Source of the DNA: Petunia secreta
Lineage: Eukaryota > Streptophyta > Magnoliopsida > Solanales > Solanaceae
Direction: 5' to 3'
Assembly (NCBI GenBank): GCA_029990175.1
Contig: JARKIP010000005.1
Location: 53,805,001 to 53,869,000, forward strand
Length of the DNA: 64,000 nucleotides
Shown here: positions 56,850 through 64,000 of the stretch, piece by piece
Layout: each line of letters begins with the position of its first letter
Numbering within the stretch: the stretch's first letter is position 1
Program-made: the position numbers and the translations under genes
Notes under the pieces: generated by a model
The model's input: the letters and a program-made list of their open reading frames with translations, nothing else
Told to the model about the DNA's origin: nothing
Databases searched by the model: none

Positions 56850-58083
56850 AAGGCTCGGGTTTTGTTTCTACAAACCCCCGACCCTTGATTCTTCGTGCCT
56901 AGTATCTTCTTTTAGTTTTCTTGTTGTTGAAGTTATTAGAAAGGAGAAAATTACAAAAAAATTGAAAAATTGAAAAATACAAAAATTTGGTGTAACTTGT
57001 TGGTTTGGATGATTTGTGATATGGGTGTTATGGATTCTTGATCGTGATTGATTTCCCGTTACTTGGATACCAAAATTGTTGGAATTGGTGAAGTTTGAAA
57101 AATTGAAACCCCAAAACCCCTTAAACCCTTGAAGAACTTGTTCTTGATGAATTTTGGCTTGATTCTTGGGTTGGATTGATGTTTGATTGAAAGCTTGTTA
57201 TTGGGGATTGATCTTCATTGAAAAACAAACAATTCGGTACCAATTTTGTGGGATTTGAACATGTATAACACCTTCTTTGATGAATCACAATCCTTGTTGA
57301 AACCCTTTTGTTAAACCCTTGTGTTCTTGAGTTCTTGAGATTGAATCCTGATTTGATTGATCGTTTGGTTGAAAATTTGATTGGGTTTTGTTAAGGAAGA
57401 TCAAACACAACTTTGGGTATCTTTGGATTGTGAAAACGAGTTGAAAACATCGGATTTGAGGCTTGAAAATCGACTTGAAACGAGTTTGGAACGAGTTGGA
57501 AAAAGCTTCAGGCTAGGCGCCCCGCCTAAGCCAGGCGCCCCGCCTGACTTGGCTACTGCCTAAGTCCCAGGCGCCCCGCCTAGACCCAGGCGCCCCGCCT
57601 GGAATACAGCACAGGCCAGGCGCCCCACCTGAGTTTCAGGCGCCCCTCCTGAGTGCTGAACGTATTGTTTCGGGTAGATTTTCGTAGGTATTTCCCTTTG
57701 TTTGATAACATAACATCTAGTTAGTACTAATTTGAGTAACCGATCTACTTGAATAGTGCTAACCCTTTGATTGCTCTTAAGTGATTCGTGCCTAGCAAGG
57801 AGAGTAGACTTCTAAGGAAAAGCGTAGAATCTTTTAACTCAAGTCCTTCACTTCAAAGTGCCTAGCGTTCATTGAGTCCCATTAACTCCACTCACCCCGG
57901 AGTGTGCGTGACTCGTGAATAGTTTAGTTGAGTTGAGGAGTTGCTAATCATCTACGTGAAGCTTTGGAACTACAAGTTGAGTGAAATATCCACCGCCACC
58001 CAAAAGAGTGATCCGAGTGAACACAAGTGAGGGAGCGAGTGAGGTGTTTTAACTAACTCTTGTTTCTTTTCTTTGTAGGTACA
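56850..58083 (+). other. Element 4 untranslated leader
   Basis: 1.2 kb without a gene. Holds the hairpin-motif array at 57511-57653 and ends in a pyrimidine-rich tract with cttttctttgtag (AG at 58077-58078), six bases before the gag ATG. That resembles a 3' splice site, so the leader may contain an intron. Confidence 0.6.
57511..57653. repeat. AGGCGCC hairpin motifs in the element 4 leader
   Basis: Six copies of aggcgccc, most as aggcgccccgcct or a near variant, with 5-7 bp self-complementary arms. Same motif family as the LTR array, although this is internal, non-LTR sequence. Confidence 0.88.
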
Positions 58084-60210
58084 ATGGCCAACGAGGGTCA
58101 AGATTTCATTAAGGAGGCCTTGGCTAATCTTCTTGCCAAGATGGACCTCATGAACCAAAGAATTGATTCACTTGAAAAGGGTGCCTCAAGCACCCAAGGT
58201 GAACATGGGACCCCGAGTGTCCCAATTGAAAAGGGGACCCCGAGTGTCCAAATTGAGACCGGTGAAGGCTCAAGTAGCCCTACCTTTACCCCGGAGCAAG
58301 TTGTTGAATTGCTCAATCAACAACGGGTAAAGGAGGATCGAGAGAGACTTGAACGAACGGGCATTCCCCGTATCTTGGATAATCCCCCAAGAAACTTTCC
58401 ACTACCAAGACCCGTCCGAAATGTGCAACCTCTTGAGCAAGTTGTTGAGGCTCAAGAAGGGGAGGAAGTTGATTATGGTGACGATGTGTATGGGTTTGAT
58501 GATCACTTTCAACCAAGGCGAGCTATGAATTGGGGTCGAAATGTGGATCGGGGTAGTGGCCGAGGTCGAGGGCCACCCTTAGGATATGGAGGGAGGAATG
58601 TTAGAAGGGGGACGGGTATGGCTATTAATCTTACTTGGGAAGAATTGATCCGTCTGATGGATGAGAAGTACTTGACTAACCAATACCGGGTTGAACAACA
58701 AAGGCGTCTATATGATTTGAAGCAAGGTTCCAAATCGGTTGGTGAATATTTCAATGAATTTGAGCAAATCCGAATGATCCTTGATTTGGATGATGAAGAC
58801 AATGAGACGGCCATGATCCGTTTCAAAGGGGGCTTGAACCGAGACATAGCTTCACAATTGAAGTTCCACAAATATGATGATCATTATAAGCTATGTGAAG
58901 ATGCGGTTGAGGCCGAGAAATGGCTCAAGGAGGAGAAATCCCTCCGCTACAAGAGTAGCACTCCTACTCCAACAAGCAAACCAAGGGATTGGAAGCCTCC
59001 TACTACAAATGCAAGGTTCCCAAGTGCAAGTGGAACAAGTGGTGCAAATGCTACAAAGGATGTGAAAAAGCCGTATGAGAAGAACACACCTATTGTGGGA
59101 GGTAACTCTAAAGCTCAATTACATGCTCCTACTTATTCTTCCATACAATGCCACAAGTGTAAGGGCTATGGCCACTTTGCTAGGGAATGTCCTACAAAGA
59201 GGACCATGATTGTTGTTGGTAATGATGCATATGAGAAAGAGAGTGAATCGGAAGATGAGGGAGTAGAGGGAGTAGAGGGAGATGAGGGAGTAGAGGAGAA
59301 TGACTTGCTTGATGATACGATGGAAGAGGAGGATCCTCACACTTTCTTGGTTGTGAGGAGGAGCCTAGGAGCTATGATTGTGGAAGATAGTGAAACCTTG
59401 CAAAGGGAAAATCTTTTCCATGCTAGGTGCCGGGTCAAAGATGTTGTTTGCTCTATGATAATTGATTCCGGAAGTTGTGCAAATGTAGTGAGTCAATCAC
59501 TAGTGGCTCAATTGAAGTTAACTACCATGAAGCATCCTAAACCTTACCGGTTACAATGGCTTAGTGAATGTGGAGAGCTTAAGGTGATGAAACAAGCCAT
59601 GATCAAGTTTAGAATGGGTAGTTATGTTGATGAACACTTGTTCGACGTTGTGCCCATGCAAGCTTGCCACCTTCTCTTTGGAAGGCCTTGGCAATTTGAC
59701 CGACAAGTGGTTCACAATGGACGTGTTAACACTTACACGCTCCAACATGAAGGAAGGAAATTTGTGTTGAAACCCCTAACTCCCAAACAAGTGAGTGATG
59801 ACTACAAGCGAATGAGGGAGTTGAGGGAAGCGGCTAAAGCCAAGCCACCCATTGTGCTTGAACCCGAGGTGAACAATCTTGTTGTCTTGCCAAAGAATGA
59901 TCAAAGTGAGAGTCACTCCACTTCAAATGAGAGAGAAAAAATAGAGAGAAGTGAGGGAGTGACCGGTGACAATCCAAGAGAGGAAAAAGGAGAGGCTTTG
60001 AGGAGTGATGTGAGTGGATTGTCACCACCAACTACACTTGACCATGAGGTAAAATTGAGAGAGGAGAGAGGTGAGGAAAGAAAAATTGAGAGTGAGAGCA
60101 CCCATTGTTCTAACCCTTCTTTATCTTCTATCTCTCCTTGTGAAAGTTCTTGTATAGGTACATTTGAAGACAAGCCATTGGAGCCTCAATGTGAGCCTCA
60201 TGAAGAATGA
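58084..60210 (+). CDS. Element 4 Gag-protease (708 aa, intact)
   Basis: ATG at 58084 (MANEGQDFIKEALANLLAKM), chosen as the first ATG of the frame. Short coiled-coil start, linker, then an arginine/glycine-rich stretch joined directly to the second half of a Gag core (TWEELIRLMDEKYLTNQYRV, VGEYFNEFEQIRM, MIRFKGGLNRDIASQL). The first half of the usual Gag domain appears deleted. Zinc knuckle CHKCKGYGHFAREC at about 356-369. Aspartic protease MIIDSGSCANVV (Asp about 461) and HLLFGRPWQFDRQVV. An acidic, Ser-rich tail follows. Chromovirus-like Gag-protease by resemblance; the exact lineage is not assigned. Ends in TGA, after which the frame stays open. Confidence 0.93.
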   Translation: MANEGQDFIKEALANLLAKMDLMNQRIDSLEKGASSTQGEHGTPSVPIEKGTPSVQIETGEGSSSPTFTPEQVVELLNQQRVKEDRERLERTGIPRILDNPPRNFPLPRPVRNVQPLEQVVEAQEGEEVDYGDDVYGFDDHFQPRRAMNWGRNVDRGSGRGRGPPLGYGGRNVRRGTGMAINLTWEELIRLMDEKYLTNQYRVEQQRRLYDLKQGSKSVGEYFNEFEQIRMILDLDDEDNETAMIRFKGGLNRDIASQLKFHKYDDHYKLCEDAVEAEKWLKEEKSLRYKSSTPTPTSKPRDWKPPTTNARFPSASGTSGANATKDVKKPYEKNTPIVGGNSKAQLHAPTYSSIQCHKCKGYGHFARECPTKRTMIVVGNDAYEKESESEDEGVEGVEGDEGVEENDLLDDTMEEEDPHTFLVVRRSLGAMIVEDSETLQRENLFHARCRVKDVVCSMIIDSGSCANVVSQSLVAQLKLTTMKHPKPYRLQWLSECGELKVMKQAMIKFRMGSYVDEHLFDVVPMQACHLLFGRPWQFDRQVVHNGRVNTYTLQHEGRKFVLKPLTPKQVSDDYKRMRELREAAKAKPPIVLEPEVNNLVVLPKNDQSESHSTSNEREKIERSEGVTGDNPREEKGEALRSDVSGLSPPTTLDHEVKLREERGEERKIESESTHCSNPSLSSISPCESSCIGTFEDKPLEPQCEPHEE

Positions 60211-61380
60211 GTTGCACATGACATTTCAAGTCTTGCGAGTGACCAAGGAAGTATTACAAATGTAAGTGTGGCTTTACCTTTTCATGAACTTGCTAACTAC
60301 TTGTCTTGTGATGACTCAACACTAGTTGGTGGTTTTGATGCATCTAGTGAGTATACCACTAGTGTAGAGTCTAGTTGTCAACTTGTATGTGCTTGTGAAA
60401 CACTAGTTGGAAGGGTTGCTATACCACATCATGATGTGAGCTCCTTGTTCATTGAACCCTTCCCTAGTGTAGATTTGATAGTTGACCATGATTGTGACCT
60501 TTGCTATGACACACCGCCAACCTTTGACATAGGGAAAGAAGAGGTTGTTGATCATTCCCTAATTGATATGCTTCTATTTGGTAGACCAATGTGTTGTGGT
60601 GAGGATGGTCTTGTCCTTGAGGAGTCCAAATTGCATGAATTGGACAAGGTTGTCTATGAGGGCTCCTCAAGTGAACCTAGTCTCGATAATTTGTCTATGC
60701 TTAATCATGATATTGAGATGCATGCTTTTACATTTCCATTGTGTGACGATAATCTCATTTGTGGTAGCGACTCGTATCGGGCTAGGGTGGGTGGTCGAAT
60801 GGGACCCCCATGGTGTGAAGGATTTGAATCCTTAGGCAACCCATTATTTGAGAATTTGATTGAGGTAGATGGTTCTTTGAGTGACCCCACTATTGCTTGT
60901 GTGGGTTATGATAAAGAAGAGGCCATTATCAATGCCTTTCTTGATAGTTTGCCTTTGGAGAAGGGTTGCTTAAGTGATGAAATGGGAGGTGAAAAGGAAT
61001 CCCTTGGTGTGAGTAAATTTGCTATAAAGAAGGGGAGTGGAGTACTTGATGTTACTTGCATGTTGGGTTATTTGAATCACTCCACTCCACATGTTGATCA
61101 CACCTCGAGGATAGATTGGTGTGTCGATCTTGAGCTTAAGGTTCAAGGGGAATTTGATAGCTTGATCTTGCATTTTTCATATCCCCATGGCTTATTTGAT
61201 CACTATTGCGTTAGGTGCATGATGATCTTTAACCAAGTGCTTATTGTTCTCTTTGGAGACTTGATATTTGTGCTTCTCATTGATGCTTGGTTATATCACA
61301 AGAGTGTGTTTTCCACACTTCTTGCACTAACCTACTTTCAAAGTAGGAATTCTTGTGTTTTTGCTTGTCGTTGCTTGTAG
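60211..61380 (+). CDS. Element 4 in-frame extension after gag-protease, 390 codons, function unknown
   Basis: Directly after the gag-protease TGA (60208-60210) the same frame stays open to 61380. There is no ATG until about codon 165, so it is either expressed by stop readthrough or was once part of a longer Gag-Pro polyprotein. Composition: acidic with many Cys (CETLVGRV, DHDCDLCYDTPP, LLFGRPMCCGEDG), no RT or IN motifs, and a hydrophobic C-terminal segment around VLIVLFGDLIFVLLIDAWLY that could span a membrane. I recognise no domain. The remnant after the stop ends in a pol-tail-like sequence before the PPT. Confidence 0.6.
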   Translation, partial: VAHDISSLASDQGSITNVSVALPFHELANYLSCDDSTLVGGFDASSEYTTSVESSCQLVCACETLVGRVAIPHHDVSSLFIEPFPSVDLIVDHDCDLCYDTPPTFDIGKEEVVDHSLIDMLLFGRPMCCGEDGLVLEESKLHELDKVVYEGSSSEPSLDNLSMLNHDIEMHAFTFPLCDDNLICGSDSYRARVGGRMGPPWCEGFESLGNPLFENLIEVDGSLSDPTIACVGYDKEEAIINAFLDSLPLEKGCLSDEMGGEKESLGVSKFAIKKGSGVLDVTCMLGYLNHSTPHVDHTSRIDWCVDLELKVQGEFDSLILHFSYPHGLFDHYCVRCMMIFNQVLIVLFGDLIFVLLIDAWLYHKSVFSTLLALTYFQSRNSCVFACRCL

Positions 61381-61531
61381 GTTCTAAGCTCCATGTTAAG
61401 GCAAGGGAGATCTTGGAAGAGACCTATGTCAAGGTGACGATCAAGAGTTACGAGGGAGGAGAGCCATTGGGCACCCTGAGGAGATGATGCCAAGGACGTG
61501 AACGAATTGATTTCGAGGACGAAATCTTCTC
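61381..61531 (+). pseudogene. Element 4 pol 3' tail remnant
   Basis: About 150 bases before the PPT. The text tttcgaggacgaaatcttct corresponds to the conserved end of pol in many plant Ty3/gypsy elements (Ser-Arg-Thr-Asn type ending next to the PPT). This suggests the element arose by internal deletion of RT-IN. Confidence 0.5.
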
Positions 61532-61544
61532 AAGAAGGGGAGGA
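61532..61544 (+). other. Element 4 polypurine tract
   Basis: aagaaggggagga immediately before the 3' LTR. Confidence 0.88.
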
Positions 61545-62357
61545 TGATGAGACCCAAATCGCGCCAAGACACTTTCTAACACTTTCCGACATGTGCCAAG
61601 CTTGGAAGATACAATGGACTTGAAGTCAAGGGCTTTGGAAGTGTTCCGGATGGTTTCATCATTAGGCTCCACGCCTAAGGAGAAGGAAGGAGGCCCAGCA
61701 TAGCTAGGCGCCCCGCCTAGCCCAGGCGCCCCGCCTAGGAAGCTCACTGCCTAAGAATGGAAGGCACCCAGGCGCCCCACCTAGCCAGGCGCCCAGCCTA
61801 GCTGAAGGCCAAGCCAGGCGCCCAGCCTAGCTGAAGGCCAAGCCAGGCGCCCAGCCTAGCCAGGCGCCCAGCCTAGCTGAAGGCCAAGCCAGGCGCCCCT
61901 CCTACAGTCCAGGCGCCCCTCCCAGCTGAAAAGACTATGTTTCTTTTACTGTTTTGCCCTGCGTGGCTTATTTGTTAAACCTTATTAGTAAGGGTAATTA
62001 AGTCTTTGTGTAAGCTTGGGAAACACTATAAATATCCAAGCCTAGCTTATTTTACACTTAGCTTATTATTGATATTGATGAATGTTAAAACATTGAACAT
62101 GAGCATGGCTCTTGGTAATGAATGAAACCCTTTGATCTTGGACTTATATGTCTTCTAGCGGATCTAGATGAATACTCTTCCTCTCCGACCATTCTACTTG
62201 CGTGCTCGCGTTAGCTCGAGGGTAGTTGCATAGCGTAGGTGTTCTTGTCCTTCTCCCGGGGTGTAACGGAACGAGTTCTCCGTTGCTACTTGGGATTAGA
62301 GATCGAGTTACGTCTCGTTCTTTATCTTTTTACTTTTCCGCATTTTGATTCTCATCA
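61545..62357 (+). repeat. Element 4 3' LTR
   Basis: 813 bp. Relative to the 5' LTR it has an extra 18-base motif copy near 61720 and one 46-bp unit shortened to 29 bp; otherwise one substitution by eye. TSD agttg follows. Confidence 0.95.
61703..61926. repeat. AGGCGCC hairpin array in the 3' LTR
   Basis: Counterpart of 56181-56402 with different unit copy numbers. Confidence 0.9.
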
Positions 62358-62362
62358 AGTTG

Positions 62363-64000
62363 TTCCTTTGAATTTCCTTCTTGGCGATTTTAACACGGCT
62401 GCTAACTTTCTCCTGAACCCTGAATTTAATGGTGATGGCAGAATTCAATTATAGAATATGAACCAAGAGGGGATGGTCAATCTCACTATCTAAACCTACC
62501 CTTAAGATGTTACGGAGGAGACGCTCTCACGGGTAAGGACTATACTTGGGGCCTCGATGTTGTGATCATTGTTTCTACTGTAGAAGATAGAGTTTCTAGT
62601 CACCCTGAGGGGTATTCTTTTGTACACTTTTACTCTTCATGATTGGCCTTAGTTTGTCGATACATCCTACTTTTGAAGAGATGTACCATCAGTACGATGT
62701 CTGCTTTTCCCAAGTCTACCCCTCAACGTGGCATTTGATCGCAACGTTGGATAATCTAACTTCAAAGGCAAGCGTATTAACCTTCTGACTTCTCCAGGCC
62801 CTTTACTCCTCTAAATTGTTCAAAAAGGGTATGCCCCGAGGCCTCTGGGTCCTACCTCCTGCTCTAGAAACCATAGAGGGGAATGTTGAAGTCCCCCGCA
62901 TTGCTGAGGTAACGGATGCCATGGCTCATCTGGTAGCTACCCCCTCTGGTCCTACTACTTCCCCGAATGGTGTGTTGTTTCATGGCAGTGAAAACATGTT
63001 ATTGAATCTAGCCTAGAGGTTGAGAAAGAAGCGTATGAGAATGAGGCCATCGATCCTACTACTGTTACTACTCAAGTAGGTTAGTATTTACTTTGTCATT
63101 CGCTCGCGTTCCGATTCTTGAGTTTCTATTTACGCTGTTCTTTTTTCCAGTTTTTTTATAAGATTTTCCCCCTACTCCGTGGAGCCCCCATTTTAAGGGT
63201 CGTCCTACGAAGAAGACTATTGTCAGTAGCGCCGGTGCTGCCGCCATTGGTGACAATGCTACTGCTACCGAGGAAGCTTCGTACGGGCATGGTCGTGAGA
63301 TCCTGCTGTCTATCCTTGAAGGGCTTACATGCTTTCTCATCTCGAGATTGTTGTTGGAGCTCTTCAGGACTTGGTTGGGCCTTTAGAGGCAAGAAGTTTC
63401 CCAAAACATTCTTTTTCTGGACTGGTGAGTAAGATCACCGAATTTTACACAAAGGTAAACTACTTACCCAGCCTTCTTCTATTTTTTGTTGACATGTTCA
63501 TCTTTACCTTGCTCATACTCATATGTATTGTCTTCTAGCTTCCTCTAGGAGTTGGATACTATCCTACAGAATCTGCGCCAAGTCTTTCATTTTGAGAAGG
63601 AAGCGAAGCGCCTCTATAAGGAGAATGATGTTCTAAAAGCTATTGACGAAAGTTTGAGCACGTTAGTTGAGAGCCTGAATCCTTTGGCTGAAGCAAACAA
63701 CTGGTTGAAGGCTTGGTAGATGATCTTGGATGTTGAACATCGTCAGAGCCGGATGTATGCAGATAGGCTCGAGAAACCGACGGACTCAATCAGGCGTGAG
63801 CACAAGGAGTGTGTCTAGGAACTTGAAACGTCTATTGCGGAGAAAGATGCTACTAAGGCGTGAGCACAAGGAGTGTGCCAAGGCTGAAGCTGCTCGCTTG
63901 AGGGCTGAGCTAGTTGGCCAGGAGCAGCGTGTTGCCGCAACTGAAGAAAGAGTACTCGAGGCTGAACAAGTTACGGTTGAACTCCTAGTTGCTGGTGAGC
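62363..64000 (+). pseudogene. aORF-like gene of another retroelement, degenerate, runs off window
   Basis: Plus strand, shifting frames. A segment with HPEGYSFVHFYSS, then LSIHPTFEEMYHQYDVCFSQ and YPSTWHLIATLDNLTSKA (about 62600-62775) parallels the conserved domain of the antisense genes in elements 1-3 (YPFTIGFDLPVHPIIDVF...). Further on, text such as QVFHFEKEAKRLYKENDVLK (about 63575-63640) and charged heptad-like stretches form a coiled coil to the window end. That is the same domain order as an aORF but on the opposite strand, so its parent element would be minus-strand. Stops and frameshifts throughout. Element 4 lies just upstream, probably inside it. Confidence 0.55.

Larger units (their letters stand above)
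56023..62357 (+). mobile_element. Element 4: very young non-autonomous Ty3/gypsy element with gag-protease only (TR-GAG type)
   Basis: 6335 bp between TSDs agttg (56018-56022 and 62358-62362). LTRs of 812 and 813 bp show one substitution (g/a near 56623) plus two compensating array indels by eye, so it is probably recent. PBS tggtatcagagc (initiator tRNA-Met), a 1.2-kb leader, gag-protease, an in-phase 390-codon extension, a short pol 3' remnant, PPT, LTR. There is no RT, RNase H or integrase. This matches the published class of terminal-repeat retrotransposons with GAG domain, which depend on helper elements. Confidence 0.92.

Noticed and set aside
57970..60173. Several minus-strand frames across element 4 gag
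   Set aside because: Shadows of the intact gag-protease frame.

Overview
This is plant nuclear DNA made almost entirely of nested retrotransposons. I see no convincing host protein-coding gene, rRNA or tRNA gene. The LTR families, the RTE LINE / TS-type SINE 3' ends with (TTG)n tails, and the AT-rich spacers look like Solanaceae (possibly Nicotiana); that assignment is inference from family resemblance. Boundaries below rest on TG..CA ends, target-site duplications (TSDs), primer binding sites (PBS) and polypurine tracts (PPT) read by eye.

Layout. (a) 1-11749, minus strand: 5' part of an Ogre-like Ty3/gypsy (Tat clade) element: 4.47-kb LTR (7278-11749), PBS, leader split by a Mutator-like insertion (5855-7193), two tandem degenerate ORF1 copies and a broken gag running off the left edge. 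It sits inside the integrase of (b), a plus-strand Tat-type element ('element 1') visible as 11750-12392 and 22485-26874. Element 1 is split again by (c), a 10.1-kb minus-strand non-autonomous LTR element (12393-22484, TSD ggggt) whose interior holds satellite-like arrays but no genes. (d) 28614-37121 (TSD aatta): 'element 2', a young relative of element 1 with intact gag-pro, a UAG-CAACUA junction, a large in-frame RT-IN deletion and an antisense gene (aORF). (e) 38875-49519 (TSD gtctc): 'element 3', an older, longer copy with RT, RNase H, a second RNase H and integrase, all broken. It is inserted in a minus-strand retroelement ORF (pieces at 37920-38869, 49525-49812, 50290-50617) that also carries a truncated RTE LINE. 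(f) 50930-54060: minus-strand Ty1/copia remnant containing a TS-type SINE fragment. (g) 56023-62357 (TSD agttg): 'element 4', a very young non-autonomous Ty3/gypsy element with gag-protease but no RT or IN, and GC-rich hairpin arrays in LTRs and leader. (h) 62363-64000: a degenerate plus-strand aORF-like gene of another element, interrupted by element 4.

How the parts work together. Elements 1-3 share one plan: LTR, PBS, gag-pro, leaky UAG, RT-RNH-aRNH-IN, then an oppositely oriented spliced gene with its own promoter, then PPT and LTR. Elements 2 and 4 and the 12393-22484 element lack a working polymerase and would need trans-acting helpers. By eye the two LTRs differ at 5 sites in element 2, about 40 in element 3 and one substitution plus two array indels in element 4, so element 4 is the youngest insertion, element 2 is young and element 3 is old.
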